From Flavobacterium undicola (GTDB lineage: Bacteria > Bacteroidota > Bacteroidia > Flavobacteriales > Flavobacteriaceae): a stretch of DNA of 64,000 nt. The stretch lies in contig NZ_JAAAPM020000003.1 in the NCBI RefSeq assembly GCF_009909155.2, positions 178,132 to 242,131 of the forward strand, in the 5' to 3' direction. Every line of letters begins with the position of its first letter. Positions within the stretch are counted from its first letter, which is position 1. The position numbers and the translations under genes were made by a program. Shown here in pieces: positions 53,210-62,905 of the stretch. The notes beneath the pieces were generated by a model that saw only the letters and a list, made by a program, of their open reading frames with translations, had not been told where the DNA came from and ran no database searches.

Positions 53210-54871
53210 ATGTTGAAAGGCAAATTAAAATACATTTTTATACTATTAATAATAATCATGGCAAGTTGTGCCAAAAGAGGTAGTATTACCGGCGGACTAA
53301 AAGACACCATTGCTCCTAGTTTAAAAATGAGTTTTCCTGAAAATTTTAGCAGCAATTTCAACGAAAAACAAATCAAATTAGAATTTGATGAAATTGTAAT
53401 CCTTAAAACCTTAAGTAAACAATTAGTGATTTCGCCTCCTATGAAAAATGAGCCACTAATTATCCCTACAACTGCCAGCAAATATATTACCATAAAAATA
53501 AAAGACACTCTTAAACCCAACACAACTTATAGTTTTAATTTTGGACAAAGTATAACTGATAATAACGAAGGAAATCCTTTAAACCAATTTAAATATGTTT
53601 TTTCCACAGGCAGCTATATCGATTCTTTAGCTCTTGGCGGAAAAGTAAAATATGCTTATGAAAAGGAAGCCGAATCCTTTATTTCAGTAATGCTTTATGA
53701 AGTAAACGACACTTTCAATGACTCCATTATTTACAAAGAAAGTCCAAGATACATCACAAACACTTTAGACAGCCTGAAAACGTTTCGCCTGGAAAATTTA
53801 AAAGCAGGAAAATACTTTTTAGTTGCTTTAAAAGACCTTAACAAAAACAATAAATTCGATCCTAAAACTGAAAAAATAGGATTCATAAAAGATTTTATCA
53901 GCATTCCAAATGACACTATTTACGAAATAGAACTTTTCAAAGAAACAAGCGCTTTTAAAGCATTCAAGCCAACTCAAGAGTCAGCAAACAAACTTTTTAT
54001 GGGTTACGAAGGAGATTTAACCGAAACGAATTCAAGACCTAAAATCACCTTAAAAAATAACAACGAAATACTAAGCAGTATAGTAACTAAGCTTCCTAAA
54101 AAAGATTCACTCCAAATTTGGTACAAACCTTTAAAAACCGATTCTTTAAAAATAGCCATAACTCATGATAAATTCGAAAAGGTTTTTACACTTAAAACCA
54201 AAAATCAAAAAAAGGACAGCTTAACTATCAGCTCAATAAATCCAGCCAACTTTAAAGATCGCTTTGTATTAGAAGCCTCAAGACCTCTAATTAAATTTGA
54301 CGAAACAAAAATCAAATTAATAGACGGAGATTCGACCGCGATAAAATTCACCAAAACCTATGATGAATTTAACCAAAAATTATATTTAGATTTCAAAAAA
54401 GAGCCTGCTAAGAAATATAGTTTTACCATTTTACCTGGCGCATTGACTGACTTTTACGAGTCCACAAATGATACCTTAAACTACCAAATTAGCACCAAAG
54501 AATTAACGGAATACGGGAATTTAAAAGTAAAACTCGAAAACGTAAAATCTTTTCCTGTCATTGTCGAATTGCTAAAATCAACCGGAGAAATTGTCGCGAG
54601 CGAATATCTGGAAAAAGACACCGCAATAGACTTCAATCTTTTAGATCCCGCCTTGTTCACACTTCGCGCTATCTATGACAACAATAAAAACAACCGATTC
54701 GACTCTGGAAATTACTTGGAGAAAAAATATGCGGAAGAAGTCATTTACTTATCTGGAGAAATTGATGTGAGAACCAACTGGGACGTTGAGCAAACTTTCG
54801 ACTTAAGCATTCCCTACACTCCTCCTGTCAAAAAAGATAATAAAGATAAAAAGAAGAAAAAACAACTCTAG
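53210..54871 (+). CDS. Ig-like domain lipoprotein
   Basis: A 553-aa lipoprotein (IIIMASCAKRG, Cys ~20). The N-terminal Big_5-like Ig domain (~30-130) reads GLKDTIAPSLKMSFPENFSS and NTTYSFNFGQSITDNNEGN. Then come a segment with LNKNNKFDPKTEKIG, the middle region, and a late YDNNKNNRFDSGNYLEKK that repeats the same motif. It ends in a Lys-rich KKDNKDKKKKKQL. This layout is a conserved Bacteroidota surface or outer-membrane lipoprotein of unknown role. Its stop overlaps that of the convergent nitrilase gene (CTAG). Confidence 0.85.
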   Translation: MLKGKLKYIFILLIIIMASCAKRGSITGGLKDTIAPSLKMSFPENFSSNFNEKQIKLEFDEIVILKTLSKQLVISPPMKNEPLIIPTTASKYITIKIKDTLKPNTTYSFNFGQSITDNNEGNPLNQFKYVFSTGSYIDSLALGGKVKYAYEKEAESFISVMLYEVNDTFNDSIIYKESPRYITNTLDSLKTFRLENLKAGKYFLVALKDLNKNNKFDPKTEKIGFIKDFISIPNDTIYEIELFKETSAFKAFKPTQESANKLFMGYEGDLTETNSRPKITLKNNNEILSSIVTKLPKKDSLQIWYKPLKTDSLKIAITHDKFEKVFTLKTKNQKKDSLTISSINPANFKDRFVLEASRPLIKFDETKIKLIDGDSTAIKFTKTYDEFNQKLYLDFKKEPAKKYSFTILPGALTDFYESTNDTLNYQISTKELTEYGNLKVKLENVKSFPVIVELLKSTGEIVASEYLEKDTAIDFNLLDPALFTLRAIYDNNKNNRFDSGNYLEKKYAEEVIYLSGEIDVRTNWDVEQTFDLSIPYTPPVKKDNKDKKKKKQL

Positions 54872-55632
54872 AGCAACTTAAACGAATCTAGATCATTTAA
54901 AAAACCCAACTTTTGTCTGGCAGAAATCATTTTTTGTTGATCTAATTCAACTATAAAAACATTTTCTGACTCCGTTGGAGCCACTAAATAATCACCAAGG
55001 TAATCTATCAACTGAGAATGTCCTGGATAATTATGTCCATTTGCATCAACACCAATTCTATTTACTCCAATAGTGTAAACCATATTTTCAATTGCACGTG
55101 CTTTGAGTAATGCATCCCAGGCATTGATTCTTTTTTCTGGCCAACTCGCAACATATAAAAGCAAATCGTAATTTTCGGTATTTCTGGAAAATACCGGAAA
55201 GCGCAAATCATAACACACCATTGGGCAAATTTTCCAACCCAGATAATCCACAATTAATTTTTGGTCACCTGCCGTATACACTTTCTCTTCGCCCGCAAGC
55301 GTAAACAAATGTCTTTTATCATAAAACTGGATTTCCCCCGAAGGAAAAACAAACAACATTCTGTTATAGAAGTTATCTGATTCTTCAACAACTACACTTC
55401 CTGTTATAGCCGTTTTTTGGGCTTTCGCCAAAGATTGCATCCACAACACCGTTTCGCCTTGCATCGTTTCAGCAACAGCGCCAGGATTCATTGTAAAACC
55501 TGTAGAAAACATTTCAGGCAGCACAATCAAATTAACAGACTCATTTATTCCATTAATTTTTTCTTCGAAAGAATCCCGGTTGGCTTTTGGGTTTTCCCAA
55601 ATTAAATCAGATTGAATTAGTGCGATTTTCAT
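54868..55632 (-). CDS. Nitrilase-family amidohydrolase (omega-amidase type)
   Basis: A 254-aa carbon-nitrogen hydrolase. The Glu-Lys-Cys triad is visible: Glu in LPEMFSTGF, Lys in YDKRHLFTLAGE and Cys in MVCYDLRFPVF. Those wordings match omega-amidase/YafV proteins that hydrolyse alpha-ketoglutaramate or succinamate. It has its own promoter, which overlaps the terminator of sdhB. Substrate is a family-level inference. Confidence 0.9.
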   Translation of the reverse strand: MKIALIQSDLIWENPKANRDSFEEKINGINESVNLIVLPEMFSTGFTMNPGAVAETMQGETVLWMQSLAKAQKTAITGSVVVEESDNFYNRMLFVFPSGEIQFYDKRHLFTLAGEEKVYTAGDQKLIVDYLGWKICPMVCYDLRFPVFSRNTENYDLLLYVASWPEKRINAWDALLKARAIENMVYTIGVNRIGVDANGHNYPGHSQLIDYLGDYLVAPTESENVFIVELDQQKMISARQKLGFLNDLDSFKLL

Positions 55633-55650
55633 AAAAAAAAAGTTGTTTCA

Positions 55651-55678
55651 CAAAGATACGCAAAGTTTGTTCCAACAA
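55651..55678 (-). promoter_or_regulatory. Promoter of the nitrilase-family gene
   Basis: Minus strand: TTG (55676-55678), 17-nt spacer, TATCTTTG (55651-55658). The start codon is 19 nt downstream. The -33 element abuts the sdhB terminator. Confidence 0.7.
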
Positions 55679-55708
55679 AAAAGCGCATTCAAATCAATGA
55701 ATGCGCTT
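55677..55708 (-). terminator. Terminator of the sdhCAB operon
   Basis: A perfect 10-bp stem AAGCGCATTC / GAATGCGCTT with an 8-nt loop and a run of T on the minus strand, about 22 nt past the sdhB stop. Confidence 0.85.
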
Positions 55709-55730
55709 CTATAAATATATTGAAAAAATA

Positions 55731-56477
55731 TTATCCTTTCAAACTTGCTGACATATACTCTCTGTTCATACGAGCAATGTTTTCCAGAGAAATTCCTTTT
55801 GGACATTCCACCTCACAAGCTCCAGTGTTAGTACAGTTACCAAAACCTTCATCGTCCATTTGGCTTACCATGTTCAATACACGATCAACCGCTTCTACCT
55901 GACCTTGTGGCAATAGCGCAAATTGAGAAACTTTTGCAGCAACGAATAACATAGCCGAAGAGTTTTTACAAGTAGCTACACAAGCTCCACATCCAATACA
56001 AGTTGCAGCGTCAAAAGCAGCATCAGCGTCTTTTTTGTTTACCGGAATTGTATTTGCATCGATAGTGTTTCCTGAAGTATTTACTGAGATAAATCCTCCT
56101 GCGTGTTGGATTCTGTCAAAAGAACTTCTGTCAACCACTAAATCTTTAACTACCGGGAAAGCAGCTGCACGGAATGGCTCGATAGTGATAGTATCACCAT
56201 CTTTAAACATACGCATGTGCAATTGACAAGTTGTAACTCCTCTGTCTGGTCCGTGTGCTTCTCCATTGATGAATAAAGAACACATTCCACAGATTCCTTC
56301 GCGACAATCGTGGTCAAAAGCTACTGGCTCTTCACCAGCATTGATTTGTTGTTCGTTGAATACGTCAAGCATTTCAAGGAATGACATATCAGGTTCAATT
56401 CCGTCGATTTTATAATCAACCATTGCTCCTTTATCTTGGGCGTTTTTCTGACGCCATATTTTTAATGTAAGTTTCAT
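55731..56477 (-). CDS. sdhB: Succinate dehydrogenase/fumarate reductase iron-sulfur subunit
   Basis: A 248-aa subunit carrying three clusters. The [2Fe-2S] cluster uses CREGICGMC and the later Cys in TTCQLHM. The [4Fe-4S] cluster uses [15 protein letters not shown]. The [3Fe-4S] cluster uses [16 protein letters not shown] and a nearby Cys. It passes electrons between FAD and quinone. It is the last gene of sdhCAB, 53 bp after sdhA; the gap has degenerate TTAACTC repeats. Confidence 0.96.
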   Translation of the reverse strand: MKLTLKIWRQKNAQDKGAMVDYKIDGIEPDMSFLEMLDVFNEQQINAGEEPVAFDHDCREGICGMCSLFINGEAHGPDRGVTTCQLHMRMFKDGDTITIEPFRAAAFPVVKDLVVDRSSFDRIQHAGGFISVNTSGNTIDANTIPVNKKDADAAFDAATCIGCGACVATCKNSSAMLFVAAKVSQFALLPQGQVEAVDRVLNMVSQMDDEGFGNCTNTGACEVECPKGISLENIARMNREYMSASLKG

Positions 56478-56530
56478 AATTTTGTTATGGGTTATAAGTA
56501 TATGAGTTAAACGCTTTTAACTCTTAACTC

Positions 56531-58531
56531 TTATTTATAACTTCTTTGAACTAGTTTGATGTTTTCGTAAACCAATGGCTCTTTGTGTAAAACAGCATCA
56601 CTTGGTTTTCCTTTGTATTCCCAAGCAGCTACGTACGCAAAGTTTTCGTCATCACGTAAAGCCTCACCTTCTTCGGTTTGGTATTCTTCACGGAAATGAC
56701 CTCCACAAGATTCTTTACGGTGTAAAGCATCTTTAGCAAACAATTCTCCTAATTCTAAGAAATCAGCAACACGAATTGCTTTTTCTAATTCTTGATTGAA
56801 TCCTTTATCAGTTCCAGGTACTCTTACATCTTTATAAAACTCTTCACGTAAAGCAGCAATTTCAACAATAGCTTCGTTTAATCCTTTTTCGTTACGAGCC
56901 ATACCTACTTTATCCCACATAATTTTACCTAATTTTTTGTGGAAGTGGTCTACTGAATGCGTTCCTTTATTATTCATAAAGTTAGCGATCAATTCTTTTA
57001 CACTTTTTTCAGCCTCATCAAACTCAGGTCTATCAGTAGAAATTTCTCCCATTTTGATATCCGGAGCTAAATAATCTCCAATAGTGTAAGGCAATACGAA
57101 ATATCCATCAGCCAAACCTTGCATTAAAGCAGAAGCTCCTAAACGGTTAGCTCCATGGTCAGAGAAGTTAGATTCTCCAATAGAGAAACAACCAGGAATT
57201 GTAGTCATCAAATTATAATCAACCCAAGTTCCACCCATTGTGTAGTGAACCGCAGGGTAAATCATCATTGGTGAAGTATAAGGATCCTCATCTACAATTT
57301 TATAATACATTTGGAACAAGTTCCCGTATTTACTTTTTACAATTTCAGTACCTAGTTTAGTTACTAATTTAGTATCATTAGCATCTAAACCTTTTACATA
57401 AACCGCTTCAGTACCATAACGTTTAATTGCTGCAGCAAAATCCAAGTAAACTGCTTCTCCTGTTTTGTTAACACCAAAACCAGCATCACATCTTTCTTTT
57501 GCAGCACGGGAAGCTACGTCACGTGGAACCAAGTTACCAAAAGCTGGATATCTTCTTTCTAAGAAATAATCTCTATCTGCTTCAGCTAAATCAGTTGCTT
57601 TTTTCTTTCCTTCACGAATAGCTTGCGCATCTTCTAATTTTGCAGGAACCCAGATACGTCCGTCATTACGTAACGATTCTGACATCAAAGTCAATTTAGA
57701 CTGATGATCTCCTGAAACCGGAATACAAGTTGGGTGAATTTGAGTATAACAAGGGTTTGCGAAGAAAGCTCCTTTTTTGTGGATTTTCCAAGCTGCAGTA
57801 GCATTAGAACCCATTGCGTTAGTTGATAAGAAGAAAACGTTTCCGTAACCTCCAGAACCGATAACAACAGCGTGAGCTGAATGTCTTTCGATTTCTCCGG
57901 TAACCAGGTTACGAGCGATAATCCCTCTTGCTTTTCCGTCGATAATTACTAATTCAAGCATTTCGTGACGGTTGTACATTTTGATTTTTCCACGACCAAT
58001 TTGACGGTTCATTGCAGAATAAGCTCCTAACAATAATTGTTGTCCTGTTTGACCTTGTGCATAAAATGTACGAGAAACCAAAGTTCCTCCAAAAGAACGG
58101 TTATCTAACAATCCACCATACTCACGAGCCAATGGCACCCCTTGAGCCACACATTGGTCAATAATATTAGTAGAAACTTCAGCTAAACGGTGTACGTTTG
58201 CCTCACGAGCACGGTAATCTCCTCCTTTTACAGTGTCATAAAACAATCTGTAAACTGAGTCACCGTCTCCTTTATAATTTTTTGCCGCATTGATTCCCCC
58301 TTGTGCTGCAATAGAGTGCGCACGACGTGGTGAATCCTGAAAACAAAATGCTTTTACGTTATATCCTAATTCTGCTAAAGTAGCAGCAGCAGAACCTCCA
58401 GCTAATCCTGTTCCAACAACAATAATATCTAAATTACGTTTGTTAGCAGGGTTTACTAAATTAATATGATCTTTATAATTTGTCCATTTGTCCGCAATTG
58501 GACCATGTGGAATTTTTGAATCTAATGCCAT
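56531..58531 (-). CDS. sdhA: Succinate dehydrogenase/fumarate reductase flavoprotein subunit
   Basis: A 666-aa flavoprotein with a Rossmann start ([20 protein letters not shown]), the flavin-His segment [16 protein letters not shown], the active-site loop [12 protein letters not shown] and the late [13 protein letters not shown] and [14 protein letters not shown]. Length fits the Bacteroidota type B enzyme. It oxidises succinate in the TCA cycle or reduces fumarate. It starts 12 bp after sdhC. Confidence 0.97.
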   Translation of the reverse strand: MALDSKIPHGPIADKWTNYKDHINLVNPANKRNLDIIVVGTGLAGGSAAATLAELGYNVKAFCFQDSPRRAHSIAAQGGINAAKNYKGDGDSVYRLFYDTVKGGDYRAREANVHRLAEVSTNIIDQCVAQGVPLAREYGGLLDNRSFGGTLVSRTFYAQGQTGQQLLLGAYSAMNRQIGRGKIKMYNRHEMLELVIIDGKARGIIARNLVTGEIERHSAHAVVIGSGGYGNVFFLSTNAMGSNATAAWKIHKKGAFFANPCYTQIHPTCIPVSGDHQSKLTLMSESLRNDGRIWVPAKLEDAQAIREGKKKATDLAEADRDYFLERRYPAFGNLVPRDVASRAAKERCDAGFGVNKTGEAVYLDFAAAIKRYGTEAVYVKGLDANDTKLVTKLGTEIVKSKYGNLFQMYYKIVDEDPYTSPMMIYPAVHYTMGGTWVDYNLMTTIPGCFSIGESNFSDHGANRLGASALMQGLADGYFVLPYTIGDYLAPDIKMGEISTDRPEFDEAEKSVKELIANFMNNKGTHSVDHFHKKLGKIMWDKVGMARNEKGLNEAIVEIAALREEFYKDVRVPGTDKGFNQELEKAIRVADFLELGELFAKDALHRKESCGGHFREEYQTEEGEALRDDENFAYVAAWEYKGKPSDAVLHKEPLVYENIKLVQRSYK

Positions 58532-58543
58532 TATAATTGAATA

Positions 58544-59209
58544 TTAATGATTGAAATGATGAAATAATGCAATAAATACGAATCCTAAAGGAACGATTAC
58601 AGAAAACCATAATCCGAAATTCTTCATTCCTTTTGTGTATTTATTATTTTGTCCTACTGATTGGAAAGAAGAACTAAATCCGTGTCTTAGGTGTAAAGAC
58701 AACAACACAAATGACAAACTGTATAAACCAGTACGCACTGGGTTTACGAATTTTTCAGCTAACTCATGAAAATAACGAGTTTCATCAGCTGGATTAAACT
58801 CTACATATTTATAAACCATCTCTGGGAACCAGAAATCATAAAAGTGTAAAGCTAAGAAAGCTAAAATTACTGAACCTGAAATGATCATGTTACGAGACGC
58901 CCAACTTGCATTGGCAGCACCATTATAACTTGCATAACTTACAGGTCTAGCTTTTCTGTTTTGAATATCCAAAACAAACCCCATAATGAAGTGAAAAACT
59001 ACTCCAACGATAAGAATCGGCTGAATAACAAATTGAACCAAAGGATTTGTTCCCATAAAATGAGAAATCGCATTGAATACATCGGCACTAATTACCGAAG
59101 TCATATTGATTAAAAAATGCTGTGCTAGAAACAACATCAAAAAAAGTCCTGAAAGTGCCATAGCTACTTTTTTTGCTATTGACGATTTCAATAATCCAGA
59201 TTTTGCCAT
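58544..59209 (-). CDS. sdhC: Succinate dehydrogenase cytochrome b subunit
   Basis: A 221-aa five-helix membrane anchor of the type B SQR/QFR family. Heme-ligand His residues probably sit in FLAQHFLINM, NAISHFMG, VVFHFIMGF, ALHFYDFWF and LLSLHLRHGF. It takes two b hemes and binds menaquinone. There is no separate sdhD, as usual in this type. It is first in the operon behind a clear promoter. Confidence 0.95.
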   Translation of the reverse strand: MAKSGLLKSSIAKKVAMALSGLFLMLFLAQHFLINMTSVISADVFNAISHFMGTNPLVQFVIQPILIVGVVFHFIMGFVLDIQNRKARPVSYASYNGAANASWASRNMIISGSVILAFLALHFYDFWFPEMVYKYVEFNPADETRYFHELAEKFVNPVRTGLYSLSFVLLSLHLRHGFSSSFQSVGQNNKYTKGMKNFGLWFSVIVPLGFVFIALFHHFNH

Positions 59210-59239
59210 AATATTTTAGAATATAATTTAAAAAGTACA

Positions 59240-59270
59240 CAAAAATAGAGTAATTAGTAACGAACTACAA
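59240..59270 (-). promoter_or_regulatory. Promoter of sdhCAB
   Basis: Minus strand: TTG (59268-59270), 20-nt spacer, TATTTTTG (59240-59247). This fits the Bacteroidota consensus, 31 nt before the ATG of sdhC. Confidence 0.7.
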
Positions 59271-59550
59271 CCTTTTCGTTCTTATTTAGAAACGTTATAA
59301 TGTTTTTACCAAAAACTGCTAAAAACGGATAATAAACAAGAAATAAGTCATTGATTTTCAATATTATACATAAAAAACAGCAGGAAAAACTAACAAAAAT
59401 AACAAGAAAAGCAAATTAATTATTACCATTCAAAAGCCGAAAAAATACACATTTAATAATTTTTAGAATAAAATGCTTTTAAATCAACAAAAAACACAAA
59501 AACAGACTATTTTGTGTAGTTAAAGAAACAGCAATTCCAAAGCGGCATTT
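59271..59550. other. Non-coding gap between sdhC and mvaS
   Basis: AT-rich DNA with no gene, hairpin terminator or repeat that I can support. The divergent promoters lie at its two ends. Confidence 0.6.
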
Positions 59551-59558
59551 TATCTTTG
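59551..59558 (+). promoter_or_regulatory. -7 box of the HMG-CoA synthase gene
   Basis: TATCTTTG matches TANNTTTG and lies 15 nt before the chosen ATG; no TTG at the right spacing was found. It overlaps the GTG at 59558, which is therefore not the start. Confidence 0.5.
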
Positions 59559-59572
59559 TGAATTCAAAAAAA

Positions 59573-60940
59573 ATGAAAATGAAAACAGGAATTGACGCAA
59601 TATCATTTGACGTAGCCAAGCTACATTTACCCATAAAAACACTGGCAGAAGCCAGAAACATAGAACCTGAAAAACTAGAAAAAGGATTAGGATTAATCCA
59701 AATGACTTTGCCAGATGCACATCAAGACAGCGTGGTTTTTGCTGCAAACGCTTTGACCAAATTGATTCAGGACAACTCAATTAACTTAAACGAAATTGCG
59801 CGTATTTATGTAGGCACCGAAAGCGGCATTGACAACGCAAAACCTATTGGTTCATTTTTAGTTGACTTGATGGAACAAAAATTTGGCGAAAATACTTTAG
59901 CCGAATGCGATGTAGTCGATTTTACTTTTGCCTGTATTGGCGGTGTTGATGCTATGCAAAATTGCATTGACTTTATCCGATTAAATCCAAACAAAAAAGC
60001 AATTGTTGTAACTACTGATATTGCCAAATACGATTTGAATTCAACTGGCGAATACACCCAAGGTGCTGGAGCAACAGCCATGTTAATTACCTCGAATCCA
60101 AGAATTATTGCTTTCGAAAATAATTGGGCAACCAATACCAAAGGCGTTTTTGATTTTTTTAAACCTCATAGAACAATTTCAAAAGAAGCCATAACCGGAA
60201 ACACAAACAACGAAGCCTGGTTTGATAATTTGGAAGCCGAAATCGAAATTCACAAAGACCAACCGGTTTTTGACGGACAATATTCGAATCAATGTTACAT
60301 GGACAGAACCAGAAATGCTTATTTCTCATTCAAAAAGCTAAAACAAACTTCGGCTACTTTATACCAAAGCTGGAACAGCATCATCATGCACCTGCCTTAT
60401 TCATTTCAAGGCCGTCGTATGTTGTCTGAAATCTATGCTTTGGATGCCGAAAATTCGATTATTTCAGGAGAAGAAACCCCGGCTGAATACCAAAATAAGT
60501 TAAAGGAAACCAGCAAAACTCCGGAATACAAAAACTTTGTTGAAGAAAAATTAATGCCTGCCGAATTAGCTTCTTCACTAATTGGAAATTTATATACAGG
60601 TTCTGTTTTTATGGGATTCCTTTCAACTTTAGCTCATTTTTATGATTCGAAAAAAGAAATTGCAGGCAACACTTTTGGATTCCTTGCTTACGGAAGCGGT
60701 TCGAAATCAAAAGTATTCGAAGGAATTATTCAGAACGAATGGAAAGCAGCTTTAGCCAATGTAAACCTTTTTGAAACCCTGGAGAAAAGTTTCGAAATTG
60801 ATTTTGACACTTACGAAAAACTTCATAAAAAAGAACAAAAACAAAGTATTCAATCACCAAAAAACGAATGGATTTTAGACCGAATCGAAAACCAAAATCC
60901 AAATCTTATTGGTGCGCGTTATTACAAATGGATTGACTAA
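59573..60940 (+). CDS. mvaS: Hydroxymethylglutaryl-CoA synthase
   Basis: A 455-aa thiolase-fold enzyme that condenses acetyl-CoA with acetoacetyl-CoA. The catalytic residues are Glu in VGTESGIDNAKP, Cys in FTFACIGGVDAMQNC and His in FKPHRTISK. It starts the mevalonate route to isoprenoids, which many Flavobacteriaceae use. ATG 59573 is used; ATG 59579 is equally possible. No other mevalonate gene is in view. It is alone between sdhC and pepP. Confidence 0.93.
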   Translation: MKMKTGIDAISFDVAKLHLPIKTLAEARNIEPEKLEKGLGLIQMTLPDAHQDSVVFAANALTKLIQDNSINLNEIARIYVGTESGIDNAKPIGSFLVDLMEQKFGENTLAECDVVDFTFACIGGVDAMQNCIDFIRLNPNKKAIVVTTDIAKYDLNSTGEYTQGAGATAMLITSNPRIIAFENNWATNTKGVFDFFKPHRTISKEAITGNTNNEAWFDNLEAEIEIHKDQPVFDGQYSNQCYMDRTRNAYFSFKKLKQTSATLYQSWNSIIMHLPYSFQGRRMLSEIYALDAENSIISGEETPAEYQNKLKETSKTPEYKNFVEEKLMPAELASSLIGNLYTGSVFMGFLSTLAHFYDSKKEIAGNTFGFLAYGSGSKSKVFEGIIQNEWKAALANVNLFETLEKSFEIDFDTYEKLHKKEQKQSIQSPKNEWILDRIENQNPNLIGARYYKWID

Positions 60941-60955
60941 AAATATACACCGCAG

Positions 60956-60977
60956 ACCTGTCTGCTCACAGGCAGGT
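60956..60977. repeat. GC-rich hairpin after mvaS
   Basis: ACCTGTCTG - CTCA - CAGGCAGGT (one G-T pair), 15 nt after the mvaS stop, with a T-run seven bases on. It resembles short GC-rich hairpins (ACCTGCCTG type) scattered in Flavobacterium intergenic DNA, and may also end transcription. The gap up to 61205 contains a stretch (CTTTGTGAACTTTGCG) that also looks like a common interspersed sequence. Confidence 0.55.
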
Positions 60978-61205
60978 TCGCATATTTTTTTAACTAATTC
61001 ACTACTATTTTTAGAATCTTCAGAATTTAAAACTAATGATTATCCGTAGCATCAGTACAATCCGTGGGCTATCTTTGTGAACTTTGCGAAAAACCTTTAA
61101 AAACTCTGCGGTTAATATTTTTAATCGCATTTACCTCTTATCACAAACTACGCTATAGTGTTTTTAAGCTGGATTGTTTAGATTTGTATTTCAAAACTTT
61201 TTCAA

Positions 61206-62498
61206 ATGAAATACCATCAGATTGATCGCCATTTATTTATAAAAAACCGCAGCAAATTTACGGCTCAAATGAAGCCTAAAAGTATTGCGATTTTCAACTC
61301 AAACGACATTTATCCCGTTAGCGCCGACAGTACTTTGCCGTTTGCACAACATCGCGATATCTTTTATTTAAGCGGAATCGATCAGGAAGAAAGTATTTTA
61401 TTGCTGTGTCCGGAGGCACCTTACGAGCACCAAAAAGAAATATTGTTCTTAAAGGAAACCAGCGAATTAATTGCTATTTGGGAAGGTGCCAAGTTAACCA
61501 AAGACGAAGCTTTTGCTGTTTCCGGAATCAAAACCGTGCATTGGTTACAGGATTTTGAAAAAGTCTTGTTCGAAATGATGACCTACACCGATACGATGTA
61601 CATCAACACCAACGAACATTACCGCTCGCACGTAGAAACCGAAACCCGCGAAGCCCGTTTTATCAAATGGTGGAAAGACAAATACCCGGCACATGCTGTT
61701 GCCAAAAGCAATCCTATTTTGCAACGCCTTCGTTCAGTAAAAGAAAAAGAGGAACTCGATTTGATTCAACATGCCTGTAACATTACCGAAAAAGGTTTCC
61801 GACGCATTCTTTCGTTTGTAAAACCCAATGTAACGGAATACGAAATCGAAGCCGAATTCATTCACGAGTTCATTCGCAATCGTTCCAAAGGTTTTGCTTA
61901 TACACCAATTATTGCTTCGGGGAATAACGCTAATGTGCTTCATTATATCGAAAACAACAAAGAATGCAAAGCAGGCGATTTGATTTTGCTTGACGTTGCT
62001 GCAGAATATGCTAATTATTCCAGCGATTTAACCAGAACTATTCCCGTTTCAGGTCGTTATTCCGAAAGACAAAAAGCAGTTTACAATGCCGTCTTAAAAG
62101 TAAAAAATGAAGCTACTCAAATGCTAACACCAGGAACACTCTGGAAACAATATCAGGCAGAAGTTGGTAAAATCATGTCTTCCGAATTATTAGGTTTGGG
62201 ACTTTTAGACAAAGCCGACGTACAAAACGAAAATCCGGAATGGCCGGCTTACAAAAAATATTTCATGCACGGCACTTCGCACCACATGGGACTCGACACC
62301 CACGATTACGGAATTCTGACCGAACCCATGCAAGCCAACATGGTTTTTACCGTAGAACCCGGAATTTACATTCCCGAAGAAGGTTTCGGAATCCGTCTGG
62401 AAGACAATGTAGTCATTCAGTCAACAGCTAAGCCTTTCAATTTGATGAAAAACATTCCAATTGAAGTTGAGGAAATTGAGAGTTTGATGAATTCTTGA
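61206..62498 (+). CDS. pepP: Xaa-Pro aminopeptidase (aminopeptidase P)
   Basis: A 430-aa M24 metallopeptidase removing N-terminal residues before proline. An N-terminal creatinase-like domain (~1-170) precedes the pita-bread domain. Metal ligands are Asp in LLDVAAEYANYSSDLTRTI (two Asp), His in GTSHHMGLDTHD, Glu in VFTVEPGIYIPEE and Glu in IRLEDNVVI. The ATG at 61206 gives the family start MKYHQIDRHLF. It appears to be cytoplasmic. Confidence 0.95.
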   Translation: MKYHQIDRHLFIKNRSKFTAQMKPKSIAIFNSNDIYPVSADSTLPFAQHRDIFYLSGIDQEESILLLCPEAPYEHQKEILFLKETSELIAIWEGAKLTKDEAFAVSGIKTVHWLQDFEKVLFEMMTYTDTMYINTNEHYRSHVETETREARFIKWWKDKYPAHAVAKSNPILQRLRSVKEKEELDLIQHACNITEKGFRRILSFVKPNVTEYEIEAEFIHEFIRNRSKGFAYTPIIASGNNANVLHYIENNKECKAGDLILLDVAAEYANYSSDLTRTIPVSGRYSERQKAVYNAVLKVKNEATQMLTPGTLWKQYQAEVGKIMSSELLGLGLLDKADVQNENPEWPAYKKYFMHGTSHHMGLDTHDYGILTEPMQANMVFTVEPGIYIPEEGFGIRLEDNVVIQSTAKPFNLMKNIPIEVEEIESLMNS

Positions 62499-62590
62499 TT
62501 TGTTTAGAGAATAGAAAACAGAATAAAGATAATAGACGGTTTGCAGGAATGTGAGCCGTTTTTGTTTTAACCTCAAATACTCTCGGAAAT

Positions 62591-62731
62591 GTCATTCCGA
62601 CGAAGGAGGAATCTCATCCAGTAAGTAATTCGACAAAGTATTTCTATTTGCTTATTGTCATGTCTTATAATTACAAATTTCACCATCTGGACGGAAAAAT
62701 ATTGAGGAGATTCCTCCTTCGTCGGAAAGAC
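62591..62731. repeat. 141-bp inverted-repeat (MITE-like) element
   Basis: The left arm GTCATTCCGACGAAGGAGGA (62591-62610, continuing ATCTC to 62615) and right arm 62707-62731 match as inverted repeats at 24 of 25 positions, around a 91-bp centre without coding capacity. GTCATTNCGACGAAGGAG-type ends are, from memory, frequent in Flavobacterium intergenic DNA. The rest of the 62499-62905 gap shows nothing else I can name. Confidence 0.7.
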
Positions 62732-62905
62732 AAACTAGGTGGTTTTGGTTTATGTAAAAGAGCGTTTTAAAGGAGTTTTACTCGCAATATTATCCATTAA
62801 AGGGAACGAGAACAAAAGCGAAGCGAACTTGTAAAGCAATCTATTATCAAAAACCTTTATGTGATTTCTCGTTCCTCAAAATATCACAAGATTATTATCT
62901 TAATA

